DNA from: Actinomycetota bacterium
Lineage (GTDB): Bacteria; Actinomycetota; Thermoleophilia; UBA2241
Length of the DNA: 12,240 nucleotides
Reading direction: 5' to 3'
Assembly: GCA_003158705.1 (NCBI GenBank)
Contig: PMKX01000216.1
Location: 506 to 12,745, forward strand
Under the pieces are notes generated by a model, which worked only from the letters and a program-made list of their open reading frames with translations, was not told the origin of the DNA and did not search any database. Positions 1-6,291 of the stretch are shown piece by piece (positions within the stretch are counted from its first letter, which is position 1; the number at the start of each line of letters is the position of its first letter). The position numbers were made by a program, and so were the translations under genes.

Positions 1-617
1 ACCACGGTGAGCTCGAACCCTTCATCGGCCAGAAGATGGAGCATCGAGCGCTTCACGCCGAAGTCGTACACGACCACATGCCGGCCTTCGGCGGAGTGGC
101 TCGCCGGCACGTGGCGAGTCTCGGCGCAGGTGACGTCGCCCACAAGGTCGCGGCCGCTCATCTTGGGCAGATGGAGGGCGGCGGCGCGCAGGGCCGCCGC
201 GTCGTCGGTCTCCGTGCTGATAGCGGCGCGCAAGGCGCCACACTCGCGGATGTGGCGCGTGAGCGCGCGGGTGTCCACGCCGCTCACGGCCAGTACGTCG
301 TGCTCGGCAAGCCAATCCAACCACGTGGTGCGCGAGGCACGATTGAAGCGGTAGTTCGTGATCTCACGCGCCACGATCGCCTTTGAGTGGGCCTTGTCGG
401 ACTCGTCGCGGTCGATGTCGCAGCCGTAGTTGCCCACCATCGGAAAGGTGTAGACGATGACCTGACCGCTGTAGGAGGGATCGGTGGCTATCTCCTGATA
501 GCCGCCCATGCTGGTGGTGAAGACGATCTCTCCTCCGGTGGTTCCGGAACCGGCAAGCGCCTCGCCCCTGAAGCAGGCTCCATCCTCGAGGACGATGAGT
601 GCCTTACCGGGCACCAT
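1..617 (-). CDS. carA: Carbamoyl-phosphate synthase small (glutaminase) subunit, N-terminal part, cut by window edge
   Basis: The frame stays open from 617 to the left edge and gives the first 205 residues of a protein usually about 360 to 380 long. CarA hydrolyses glutamine and passes ammonia to CarB for carbamoyl phosphate, the substrate of PyrB. Visible family signatures are LEDGACFRGEA near residues 10-20, MGGYQEI at 37-43, TDPSYSGQ at 45-52, PMVGNYG at 59-65, GVDTRALTRHIRE at 113-125, and DFGVKR at 185-190, which opens the class I glutamine amidotransferase domain. The catalytic Cys and His lie outside the window. The start is ambiguous. ATG at 617 directly abuts a GGGAGG element (623-618), while GTG at 614 leaves three bases. 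Either start overlaps the pyrC end by 11 to 14 bases, which suggests translational coupling as the last visible gene of the pyr operon. The identification is secure; the exact start is not. Confidence 0.95.
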   Translation of the reverse strand, partial: MVPGKALIVLEDGACFRGEALAGSGTTGGEIVFTTSMGGYQEIATDPSYSGQVIVYTFPMVGNYGCDIDRDESDKAHSKAIVAREITNYRFNRASRTTWLDWLAEHDVLAVSGVDTRALTRHIRECGALRAAISTETDDAAALRAAALHLPKMSGRDLVGDVTCAETRHVPASHSAEGRHVVVYDFGVKRSMLHLLADEGFELTV

Positions 618-1926
618 CCTCCCAGGCCACGCTGCCGGCGGCTATGGTGAGTTTCACACGAGTCTTCATCTTGGCGCCCAGCCAGGCCGAGTTCTTGGCC
701 TTGGAGTGCAGCTCCGCGGACGTCACCGTCCAGGTCTCGCGCGGGTCGACGAGGCAGAGGTTGGCCTCTTCCCCGGCTTGCACGGTTGGCACCGCCATGC
801 CGGCGATGCGCGCCGGCGACTGGCTCATGCGTTCGGCGAGCACGGGCAACTTGAGGGCTCCCGAGGCGACGAGCGTCTGGTGAGCGGCTGCGAAGGCCGT
901 CTGCAGGCCCAGCGTGCCAAAGGGCGCGTCCTCGAAGGGCACTTCCTTCTCCTGCTGGGCATGTGGAGCGTGGTCGGTGGCGACACAGTCGATAAGTCCG
1001 CTGCGCAAGGCCTGAGCCAGCGCCTTGCGGTCGGCCTCAGGCCGGAGGGGCGGGTTCATCTTGTAGTTCGGATCGAGGCTGCGGATGCACTCGTCGGTAA
1101 GCGTCAGGTGGTGCGGTGTGACCTCGGCCGTGACCTGCACGCCGGCCTTCTTGGCGCGCTCCAGATGCTCGAGCGAAGCGGCGGTACTCAGGTGGCAGAG
1201 GTGCAGCCGGCCTTGCTCATAGGCAGCAAGCTCAAGGGCGCGATCCACCTCGATGCTCTCGGCGACCGGCGGCATGCCGCCCAGGCCGAGCTTGGCCGAC
1301 ACGGCGCCCTCGTGCATGACGCCGCCGCGCGTGAGCGACTCGTCCTCGGCGTGCACGGCCACGAACCGGTCGGTGACCTTGGCGTACTGCAGGGCACGGC
1401 GCGTCAGGTGTGCGCTGCTTAGCGGGCGGCCGTCGTCGCTGAAGCCGACCGCGCCCGCTTGGGCAAGCTCCCACATCTCGGTGAGCTGTTCGCCGCGCAG
1501 GCCGCGCGTGACGGCGGCAAAGAAGCCGACGGGCACCACAGCCTCCGTCTGAGCGCGCAAGGCGAGCGCCTGCACAAGAGAAGCCGTGTCGACTACCGGG
1601 TCGGTGTTGGCCATGGCGAAGATGGCCACGTAGCCGCCCGCTGCCGCCGCGCGTGTGGCGCTGGCGAGATCCTCTTCGTCCTCGCGCCCAGGCGTGCGCA
1701 AGTGCGTATGCAGGTCGACGAAGCCGGGAAGCAGGAGCCAGCCGTCGGCGGCGATAGTGCGGCAGCCGGTGGGCGCCTCGAGGCCCGTGCCGACTTGGAG
1801 GATGCGGCCCTTGCGCACCAGGACGTCGAGCGTCTCGTCGAGGCCGGCCAGAGGGTCGACCACGCGGGCGCCGCGGATGAGAACGTCGGCCCCCCGTGCC
1901 GGGGCGCTCCACAGACGCCGTGTCAC
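604..1926 (-). CDS. pyrC: Dihydroorotase, class I (PyrC)
   Basis: This enzyme cyclises N-carbamoyl-L-aspartate to dihydroorotate, the third step of UMP synthesis, with a metal centre in an amidohydrolase barrel. The protein has 440 residues, normal for the long class I form. Visible metal and substrate motifs are DLHTHLR at 71-77 (His73, His75), GREDEED at 80-86, FSDDG at 162-166 (the Asp that replaces carboxylated Lys as bridging ligand in class I), VHAED at 191-195, LCHLST at 243-248, and ATDHAPH at 316-322 with the catalytic Asp. The frame stays open upstream to 2133, but that stretch lies inside pyrB and does not resemble dihydroorotase. The GTG at 1926 is preferred because an AAGGAGG element sits five bases before it and the start shares bases GTGA with the pyrB stop. 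It is the third gene of the pyr operon. Confidence 0.97.
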   Translation of the reverse strand: MTRRLWSAPARGADVLIRGARVVDPLAGLDETLDVLVRKGRILQVGTGLEAPTGCRTIAADGWLLLPGFVDLHTHLRTPGREDEEDLASATRAAAAGGYVAIFAMANTDPVVDTASLVQALALRAQTEAVVPVGFFAAVTRGLRGEQLTEMWELAQAGAVGFSDDGRPLSSAHLTRRALQYAKVTDRFVAVHAEDESLTRGGVMHEGAVSAKLGLGGMPPVAESIEVDRALELAAYEQGRLHLCHLSTAASLEHLERAKKAGVQVTAEVTPHHLTLTDECIRSLDPNYKMNPPLRPEADRKALAQALRSGLIDCVATDHAPHAQQEKEVPFEDAPFGTLGLQTAFAAAHQTLVASGALKLPVLAERMSQSPARIAGMAVPTVQAGEEANLCLVDPRETWTVTSAELHSKAKNSAWLGAKMKTRVKLTIAAGSVAWEDGAR

Positions 1927-2861
1927 AGGGCCTCCTTCGTGTCGCTGTCGGTGCTCCCGACGATGGTCCGGTAGAGGATGGCCATGCGTACGGCCAGGCC
2001 GGCCTCTACCTGCTGAGCGATGAGCGTGTCCGGGTCGTCGGCCACGGCGGCGCTGATCTCCACCCCTCGATTGATCGGGCCGGGATGCATGACCTTCTGG
2101 CCGGGGCGCAGACGCGAGCGTGTGACGCCCCACACGTTCGCGTACTCACGCAGCGACGGCAGGAAGTTGGCGCCTTGAGTGATGCGCTCCTGCTGGATAC
2201 GCAGGAGGTAGATCACGTCGGCCTTGTGCAGCTCGGCGAGATCGTACCGCACGTTCACGCCCAGCGAGTCGACCTCCCGGGGCATCATCGTCGGGGGTGC
2301 GATGACCGTCACGTCCATGCCCAGGAGCTGAAAGCCGGCGATGTCGCTGCGCGCCACCCGGCTGTGCAGGATGTCGCCGACGATGGCCACTTTGAGACCC
2401 CTGAGGTTGCGGCCGAACGCCTGGCGCAAGGTGAACAGGTCGAGCAGGCACTGCGAGGGGTGCTGGTGCTTGCCGTCGCCGGCGTTGATGATGCTGGCCG
2501 TTGTGTTGGCGCTGGCCAGCTGACAGGCGCCCGCTCTCGGATGACGGATGACGATGATGTCCGGCGAGTACGCCGACAGAGTGATGATCGTGTCCTTGAG
2601 CGACTCGCCCTTGTCCACGGCCGAACCCTTGGCCTTGATGCCGATCGTGTCGGCCGAGAGGCGTTTGGCGGCCAGGTCGAAGCTTGTCGAGGTGCGTGTC
2701 GAAGACTCGAAGAACATGTTGATGACGGTGCGCCCGCGTAGCGTGGGCACCTTCTTGATGTCACGCTGGAGCACAGGCAGAAAGCTCTCGGCCGTGTCGA
2801 GGAGCAGGTCGACGTCGGCGGCGCTGAGGTCGTCGATCGAGATGAGGTCTCGCTTGGCCAC
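1923..2861 (-). CDS. pyrB: Aspartate carbamoyltransferase catalytic subunit
   Basis: PyrB condenses carbamoyl phosphate with L-aspartate, the committed step of pyrimidine synthesis, in the cytoplasm. The 312-residue length is typical of a catalytic chain. The carbamoyl-phosphate loop FFESSTRTSTSF is at 50-61, a KGES segment at 84-87, IRHPRAG at 105-111, GDGKHQHPSQ at 128-137, the aspartate-domain start VAIVGDILHSRVARSD at 158-173, and HPGPINRGVE at 259-268. The GTG start at 2861 follows a GGGGAGGAG ribosome-binding sequence about six bases upstream and is two bases after the pyrR stop. No pyrI regulatory chain and no uracil permease gene (pyrP) lie next to it, so control probably comes through the PyrR leader upstream of pyrR. 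The 3' end overlaps pyrC by four bases. Confidence 0.97.
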   Translation of the reverse strand: MAKRDLISIDDLSAADVDLLLDTAESFLPVLQRDIKKVPTLRGRTVINMFFESSTRTSTSFDLAAKRLSADTIGIKAKGSAVDKGESLKDTIITLSAYSPDIIVIRHPRAGACQLASANTTASIINAGDGKHQHPSQCLLDLFTLRQAFGRNLRGLKVAIVGDILHSRVARSDIAGFQLLGMDVTVIAPPTMMPREVDSLGVNVRYDLAELHKADVIYLLRIQQERITQGANFLPSLREYANVWGVTRSRLRPGQKVMHPGPINRGVEISAAVADDPDTLIAQQVEAGLAVRMAILYRTIVGSTDSDTKEAL

Positions 2862-2863
2862 GT

Positions 2864-3445
2864 CTACTCCTCCCCCGCCGTGCGCACCAGCACGACCTCA
2901 TCGACGCCGTCGGCTTCGCTCAGGCGAACGTTGATGCGCTCGCCCAAGGCGGTCGGCAGGTTCTTGCCTACGTAGTCGGGCCTGATGGGCAGCTCGCGAT
3001 GACCGCGGTCGACGAGCACGGCGAGCTGGATGCGGTCCGGGCGGCCATAGTCGAACAGCGCATCGATGGCCGCCCGTATGGTGCGCCCCGTGTAGAGGAC
3101 GTCGTCGACGAGAATGATGGTGGTGCCGCCGACGTCGAAAGGCAGATTGGTGTCTTTGACCACTGGCTGCGGTGTCTTGGGGATGACTCCCGGCGCGCCG
3201 CGGGCGGCGACGTCGTCACGATAGAAGGAGATGTCGAGCTCGCCATCGGGGATCTCACGCTCGCTGAGCTGGCAAAGCAGACCGTGAAGGCGCCGTCCGA
3301 GAAGAGCCCCGCGAGTGTGGATGCCAACGACGGCGAGGGCTGTGTCCGAAGCGTTCTTCTCGAGGATCTCGTGGGCGATACGCGTGAGCGTGCGCGCCAG
3401 CTGGTCCCCCGTCAGGACGACGGCCTCGGTCGCCGCCCTAGACAT
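2864..3445 (-). CDS. pyrR: Bifunctional pyr operon RNA-binding regulator / uracil phosphoribosyltransferase PyrR
   Basis: PyrR binds a hairpin in pyr mRNA when UMP or UTP is high and lowers pyr expression; many members also make UMP from uracil and PRPP. The protein has 193 residues, normal for the family. Visible elements are AVVGIHTRGALLGRRL at 38-53, the PRPP-binding loop ILVDDVLYTGRTIRAA at 111-126, and LVDRGHRELPIRPDYVGKN at 144-162, a conserved C-terminal block of PyrR. It is the first complete gene of the pyr operon. The ATG at 3445 follows a T-rich run and has no Shine-Dalgarno sequence of its own, only GGCGGCG inside the terminator stem. Reinitiation from an upstream leader ORF that overlaps this start is a possible explanation. 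A PyrR-type RNA loop sits 60 to 75 bases upstream, so autoregulation is expected. Confidence 0.97.
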   Translation of the reverse strand: MSRAATEAVVLTGDQLARTLTRIAHEILEKNASDTALAVVGIHTRGALLGRRLHGLLCQLSEREIPDGELDISFYRDDVAARGAPGVIPKTPQPVVKDTNLPFDVGGTTIILVDDVLYTGRTIRAAIDALFDYGRPDRIQLAVLVDRGHRELPIRPDYVGKNLPTALGERINVRLSEADGVDEVVLVRTAGEE

Positions 3446-3488
3446 AGAAAAACGCCGCCGGTGAGGAGCTACAGAACGGCAGCGTCAT
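3438..3488 (-). CDS. Possible pyr leader peptide (16 codons) overlapping the pyrR start
   Basis: An ATG at 3488 opens a 16-residue frame, MTLPFCSSSPAAFFYV, ending at a TAG at 3440-3438, inside codons 2 and 3 of pyrR. It is preceded by GGAAAGGA, giving an AAGGA Shine-Dalgarno element nine bases before the ATG. That element is the only good ribosome-binding sequence in the leader, and it coincides with the 3' arm of the PyrR-binding hairpin. The codons cover both arms of the terminator described separately. An alternative start at 3498 or 3495 gives a 9- or 8-residue frame, MMLHDAAVL, ending at 3469, but these starts lie too close to AAAGG. I infer a regulatory leader peptide; no homologue is recognised and translation is unproven. 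Confidence 0.4.
   Translation of the reverse strand: MTLPFCSSSPAAFFYV
3446..3485 (-). terminator. Intrinsic terminator (attenuator) ending at the pyrR start codon
   Basis: Read on the minus strand, ACGCTGCCG (3485-3477) pairs over nine base pairs with CGGCGGCGT (3460-3452), with one T-G wobble and a 16-base loop. The 3' arm runs into TTTTTCT, which ends at 3446 beside the pyrR ATG. A GC-rich stem followed by a U-run is the standard form of a Rho-independent terminator. Its position between a PyrR loop and pyrR marks it as an attenuator rather than an end-of-operon signal. I found no convincing alternative antiterminator stem; the best upstream complement, CGGCTGC near 3550, matches over only a few bases. 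Confidence 0.7.
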
Positions 3489-3498
3489 GCAACATCAT

Positions 3499-3529
3499 CC
3501 TTTCCGGTCTCGCAGGACTCGTTTAAAGG
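3499..3529 (-). promoter_or_regulatory. PyrR-binding RNA hairpin in the pyr leader
   Basis: The minus-strand core AGTCCTGCGAGACC (3519-3506) agrees at 12 of 14 positions with the known PyrR-binding consensus ARUCCNGNGAGGYU. It folds as expected: an upper stem GUC/GAC closing the hexaloop CUGCGA, a bulged A, a CG/CG pair step, a purine-rich internal bulge, and a lower stem CCUUU (3529-3525) with AAAGG (3503-3499). The TTTAAAC and AAAGGAT flanks also resemble Bacillus pyr leader loops as I remember them. Binding of PyrR with UMP should stabilise this hairpin and hide the AAGGA ribosome-binding element in its 3' arm. Confidence 0.82.
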
Positions 3530-3537
3530 CTGACCGT

Positions 3538-3567
3538 ACAGTAGCAGCCGCCAGCGGAGGCGGTCAA
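3538..3567 (-). promoter_or_regulatory. Predicted pyr operon promoter
   Basis: The minus strand shows a -35 element TTGACC (3567-3562, five of six to TTGACA) and, after 18 bases, a -10 element TACTGT (3543-3538), which fits the TANNNT form common in actinobacterial promoters. The -35 includes the rluD stop codon. A start near 3531 would place the PyrR hairpin at the very 5' end of the transcript, as expected for a pyr leader. A short inverted repeat, CCGCC/GGCGG, lies in the spacer. Confidence 0.6.
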
Positions 3568-4526
3568 GGGCGATCGCCATCGGTGGCGGAGGCAGACGGC
3601 GGAAAGCGGTCAGCCTCCCCCCCGCCGCTTTCTGCAGCCTCAAGAGCGGCCAGGAAGGCCGCGAGATCCGCCGGCAGGTCAGCGGTGAATGTGAGCATTT
3701 CGCCGCTGCCCGGGTGGGCAAGCGACAAACGAGTGGCGTGCAGGAACTGGCGCGGCAGCCCGGGCGGGCGTCCGCGACGGCCGTACTGCACGTCGCCGGC
3801 GACCGGATAGCCGAGCGCGGCGAAGTGCACCCGGATCTGGTGGGTGCGGCCGGTCTCCAGACGTACCTCCACCAGCGTGAACCCGGCGTACCGACGCAGC
3901 ACACGGAAGTGGGTCACCGCCGGCCGTGGCGCTGCGGTATGCAGCGACATGCGCTTGCGGTCGCGCACGTGACGACCCATGGGCGCGTCGATAACGCCTG
4001 CGTCCTGCGGCAGCTCGCCGTGAAGCAGAGCCGCATACGTGCGGCCGACCTGGCGCCGCGCCATGGCCGCCGTCAAGGCGCGATAGGCGTCGTCGTTGCG
4101 GGCGACCACCATGAGTCCCGACGTGTCCTTGTCGAGGCGGTGCACGATCCCGGGCCGCGCCGTGCCGCCGCCGCCGATGCCGCGGGCCAGCAGGCCGTGC
4201 ACCAGTGTGCCCTTCTCGTGGCCCGGCGCCGGGTGCACGACCACCCCCGCCGCCTTGTTGACCACCAAGAGCCAGGCGTCCTCATACACGATCTCGATGT
4301 CGAGCGCTTCCGGCGAGAGCGACGAGGGGGTCGCGAGCGGGGCCGCGTGTTCGACCCTCTCGCCGGGCTGCACATGATGATGTTTGGTCTGCGGCACATC
4401 GTCGACCGTGACCGATCCGGCGGCGATAAGGCGCTGGGCGGCCGATCGAGAAAGACCCTGGCGATTGGCCAGCACGACGTCGAGCCGCAGGCCTGCCTCC
4501 GCAGCAGCCACGGTGAAGGCGGGCAT
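3564..4526 (-). CDS. rluD: RluA/RluD-family 23S rRNA pseudouridine synthase
   Basis: This family converts specific uridines to pseudouridine, usually in helix 69 of 23S rRNA for RluD. The protein has 320 residues. An S4 RNA-binding domain covers about 1-60, with the SRSAAQRLIAAGSVTVDD segment at 26-43. The catalytic domain follows, with YEDAWLLVVNKAAGVVVHP at 81-99, the active-site motif HRLDKDTSG at 129-137 (catalytic Asp132), and TGRTHQIRVH at 225-234. The C-terminal ~25 residues are low-complexity and not conserved. The ATG at 4526 follows the lspA stop by seven bases and has a GGAG/GTGAGG element upstream. The lspA-rluD pair directly before pyrR matches B. subtilis lspA-ylyB-pyrR. Family is certain; the exact rRNA target and hence the symbol are inferred. 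Confidence 0.93.
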   Translation of the reverse strand: MPAFTVAAAEAGLRLDVVLANRQGLSRSAAQRLIAAGSVTVDDVPQTKHHHVQPGERVEHAAPLATPSSLSPEALDIEIVYEDAWLLVVNKAAGVVVHPAPGHEKGTLVHGLLARGIGGGGTARPGIVHRLDKDTSGLMVVARNDDAYRALTAAMARRQVGRTYAALLHGELPQDAGVIDAPMGRHVRDRKRMSLHTAAPRPAVTHFRVLRRYAGFTLVEVRLETGRTHQIRVHFAALGYPVAGDVQYGRRGRPPGLPRQFLHATRLSLAHPGSGEMLTFTADLPADLAAFLAALEAAESGGGEADRFPPSASATDGDRP

Positions 4527-4533
4527 GTCGGCC

Positions 4534-4971
4534 TCACTCCGCCGTGATCACGAGCAGCGCCAGCGCCGCGGCGCCCGCGACGATGGCCACGTCGGCGACA
4601 TTGAAGGTCGGCCATCCCCAGGCGGACACGAAGTCGATCGCATAGCCGAAGCGTAGTCGATCGATCAGATTGCTGGCGCTGCCTGCGAGGATGAGGGCGA
4701 CAGCCCAGGAGTAACGCCGAGGCACAAGGACGAGAGTCGCGGCGACGACGGCGACCACTGCGGCCACCACCACGCGAACGACGGCTCCGTCGTCTGCGAA
4801 CTGGCTGAAGGAGATCCCGCGATTCTGAAAGAGCTCTATCGAGAGCCGGCCCACCAGATGGAGAGGCAGGCTATGCGCCTCGTGGCGCACCGCCCATTTG
4901 CTGGCCTGGTCGATGGCGATCACGCCGCCGACGACCGCTAGGCTTGTGACTGGTGGCCGCCTAGCCCTCAC
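4534..4971 (-). CDS. lspA: Lipoprotein signal peptidase (signal peptidase II)
   Basis: LspA is an inner-membrane aspartic protease that removes the signal peptide of diacylglyceryl-modified prolipoproteins. The 145-residue protein has hydrophobic segments near 9-25, 64-84, 88-103 and 126-142, consistent with four membrane helices. DQASKW at 21-26 is the first conserved block, NRGISFS at 50-56 corresponds to the usual N-x-G-x-x-F region, and the catalytic aspartates lie in NLIDR (Asp104) and FNVADVAI (Asp127). The GTG start at 4971 lies three bases after the stop of the DUF167 gene and lacks a strong ribosome-binding site, so translational coupling is likely. Confidence 0.95.
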   Translation of the reverse strand: MRARRPPVTSLAVVGGVIAIDQASKWAVRHEAHSLPLHLVGRLSIELFQNRGISFSQFADDGAVVRVVVAAVVAVVAATLVLVPRRYSWAVALILAGSASNLIDRLRFGYAIDFVSAWGWPTFNVADVAIVAGAAALALLVITAE

Positions 4972-4974
4972 CGG

Positions 4975-5274
4975 TCAACTGCTCGCCGGTAGCCCCAGGC
5001 GCGTGCGGGCCTCGGCGACGCCGAGGCCGCGAATGCGCGCTACCTTGCGTCGGCCTCGTGCACCGGCCACGAGGCGCACGCGCGTCCGTGGCACACCGAG
5101 AAGCTTCGCCAGAAGAGCCACCAGCTCGTCGTTGGCGCGACCTTCGTGTGCTGGGGCTGCGACTGAGATGGTCACGCGACCGTCGCTCACGCCGGTGACT
5201 TGTGAGCGGTGAGCCCCGGGCGTCACCCGGAGAGCGACGACGAGATCCTCCCCCGACGCTGACAGCGGATCCAC
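4975..5274 (-). CDS. yggU: DUF167 (YggU-family) small protein
   Basis: This is a 99-residue protein of the DUF167/YggU family, whose biochemical role is unknown. The recognisable pattern is LRVTPGAHRSQVTGV at 15-29, VTISVAAPAHEGRANDEL at 34-51, and the G-x-x-x-R-x-K stretch GARGRRKVARI at 71-81. The frame stays open to 5484, inside divIVA, but the extra residues are Arg/Ser/Pro-rich shadow sequence. GTG at 5274, one base after the divIVA stop and following a weak GGTGA, gives the normal family length. Its close coupling to divIVA and lspA places it in the division and envelope operon at the spot where B. subtilis carries ileS, but this does not reveal its function. Confidence 0.88.
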   Translation of the reverse strand: MDPLSASGEDLVVALRVTPGAHRSQVTGVSDGRVTISVAAPAHEGRANDELVALLAKLLGVPRTRVRLVAGARGRRKVARIRGLGVAEARTRLGLPASS

Positions 5275-5275
5275 G

Positions 5276-6175
5276 TCACCACTTGAACTCGTTCTCGTTG
5301 ATGCCGGCATCGACGTCGGCGAGAAAGTCGTCGCGTTCCGCAAAGAGGATGTGCACGTCGTCGTCGGCCGGGTCGGGCGAGTCTTCGGCCTCTGAGGCCG
5401 CCGGAACGGCGACGGTCTCCTGCTGTATGTCCGCCAGAGGGCCGGAGTCGAACTCGGGCGCTTGCGGAAGGGAGAGCGGCTCATTCTCCTCGACGGGTGC
5501 CTCGGGCGGGACTATAGGTTCCGCCGCGAGCGGGTTCGCGGCCTCGTCAAGGGCGGTGAGCGGAGCCTTGGCGGGGGCCGCGACCAGCTCCGGCCCGCTT
5601 GCCTGCGCCGTCTCCGGCTCGTTCGCCGGCGGCGTCTCGGCAGCCACGCTCTGTGGCACGTCCTGGCGGGCGATCGCTTCCTTGATGGCTGCGGCCTGCT
5701 TGGCGAACTCGCTCGTGCGTGCTTTGGCGCCCTGGTCCAACTCCGTGAGCTGCTTCATGTAGCCCTCGAGCAAGCCGCGGAACTTGAAGCGGAACTCCTC
5801 TTGGGCGTTCTTGAGCACGACGACGTTCTTCTCCATCCTCTGCTTGTCCACGTAGGAGTCGTTGACCATCTGCCGGGCTTTGAGCTCCGCATCGCGGAGT
5901 ATGAGCTGCGCTTCCTTGGTGGCGTTGGCCTTGAGCTCTTCCGCCGATTGCTGCGCCGAGACGAGCGTCTTCTGCAGGGTCTCCTCGAGCATGTGGTAGT
6001 GGGCGATGCGCTCCTCGAGCCCTTCCACGCGCTCGCTCAGGTCGATGTTCTCCTTGAAGATGCGCTCGAACTCATCGGCCACTTCGTCGAGGAACTCGTC
6101 CACCTCGTCGTCCGCGTAGCCGCGCATGCCACGCTTGAACTCCTTGTGGCGCACGTCGAGTGGCGTCAGTTTCAT
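5276..6175 (-). CDS. divIVA: DivIVA-family cell pole / septum coiled-coil protein
   Basis: DivIVA senses curved membrane at poles and septa and recruits division or wall-growth proteins. The 299-residue protein begins with the lipid-binding DivIVA domain (LTPLDVRHKEFKRGMRGY at 3-20, then DDEVDEFLDEV at 22-32). A long coiled coil rich in Glu, Lys, Leu and Ala follows over about 33-165, containing a segment near 68-112 similar to the usual DivIVA second coiled-coil block. Residues 170-270 are Pro/Ala/Glu-rich and probably disordered. The end, about 272-299, is acidic and less repetitive and finishes in GINENEFKW. The ATG at 6175 has an AAAAGGGGG ribosome-binding sequence (6191-6183) seven bases upstream. 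A promoter lies in the gap before it, so divIVA probably leads its own transcript with yggU, lspA and rluD. Confidence 0.95.
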   Translation of the reverse strand: MKLTPLDVRHKEFKRGMRGYADDEVDEFLDEVADEFERIFKENIDLSERVEGLEERIAHYHMLEETLQKTLVSAQQSAEELKANATKEAQLILRDAELKARQMVNDSYVDKQRMEKNVVVLKNAQEEFRFKFRGLLEGYMKQLTELDQGAKARTSEFAKQAAAIKEAIARQDVPQSVAAETPPANEPETAQASGPELVAAPAKAPLTALDEAANPLAAEPIVPPEAPVEENEPLSLPQAPEFDSGPLADIQQETVAVPAASEAEDSPDPADDDVHILFAERDDFLADVDAGINENEFKW

Positions 6176-6193
6176 ATGCCAACCCCCTTTTCA

Positions 6194-6209
6194 GGCGCTA
6201 CGCTGCGCC
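6194..6209 (-). promoter_or_regulatory. Small hairpin in the divIVA 5' untranslated region
   Basis: GGCGC (6209-6205) and GCGCC (6198-6194) form a five-base-pair stem with the six-base loop AGCGTA, ending just before the AAAAGGGGG ribosome-binding sequence of divIVA. There is no U-run, so it is not a terminator. It might influence ribosome access or mRNA stability, but a five-pair GC stem can occur by chance in this base composition. Confidence 0.2.
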
Positions 6210-6243
6210 CACGGCGACCAGGTAGTGCTCGGTTGCCCGACAC

Positions 6244-6272
6244 ATGATAGTCCACCTTGGCGGCCGTGTAAC
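6244..6272 (-). promoter_or_regulatory. Predicted divIVA promoter
   Basis: In the 116-base gap between proC and divIVA the minus strand has GTTACA (6272-6267, four of six to TTGACA), a 17-base spacer, and TATCAT (6249-6244, five of six to TATAAT). Transcription would begin near 6237 and leave a leader of about 60 bases. It is the most AT-rich hexamer in the gap and the spacing is ideal. No clear terminator follows proC, so read-through from the upstream operon is also likely. Confidence 0.5.
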
Positions 6273-6291
6273 CCACTATCGCCGGCTGCCG

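Noticed and set aside
508..1422. Long open frame of 304 codons on the plus strand
   Set aside because: It lies entirely opposite pyrC and the start of carA, has Arg/Gly/His-rich composition without family motifs, and is explained by high-GC third positions on the coding strand.
604..2133. Extended pyrC start giving 509 residues
   Set aside because: The extra 69 residues lie inside pyrB, are Arg/Gly/His-rich and unlike any dihydroorotase; the GTG at 1926 has a strong ribosome-binding site.
3548..3563. CCGCC/GGCGG inverted repeat after rluD, considered as a terminator
   Set aside because: It is only five pairs, has no U-run and lies between the -35 and -10 elements of the pyr promoter. It could be an operator, but nothing supports that.
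3570..3577. GCGATCGC palindrome near the rluD end
   Set aside because: This is a single octamer in a GC-rich genome, with no second copy noticed nearby.
3714..4547. 277-codon plus-strand frame opposite rluD
   Set aside because: It is antisense to the intact catalytic and S4 domains of the pseudouridine synthase, with no motif of its own.
5462..6247. 261-codon plus-strand frame rich in Leu and Arg
   Set aside because: It mirrors the divIVA coiled coil; repeated Glu and Lys codons read antisense as Leu/Phe/Arg. No recognisable domain and no plausible independent context.
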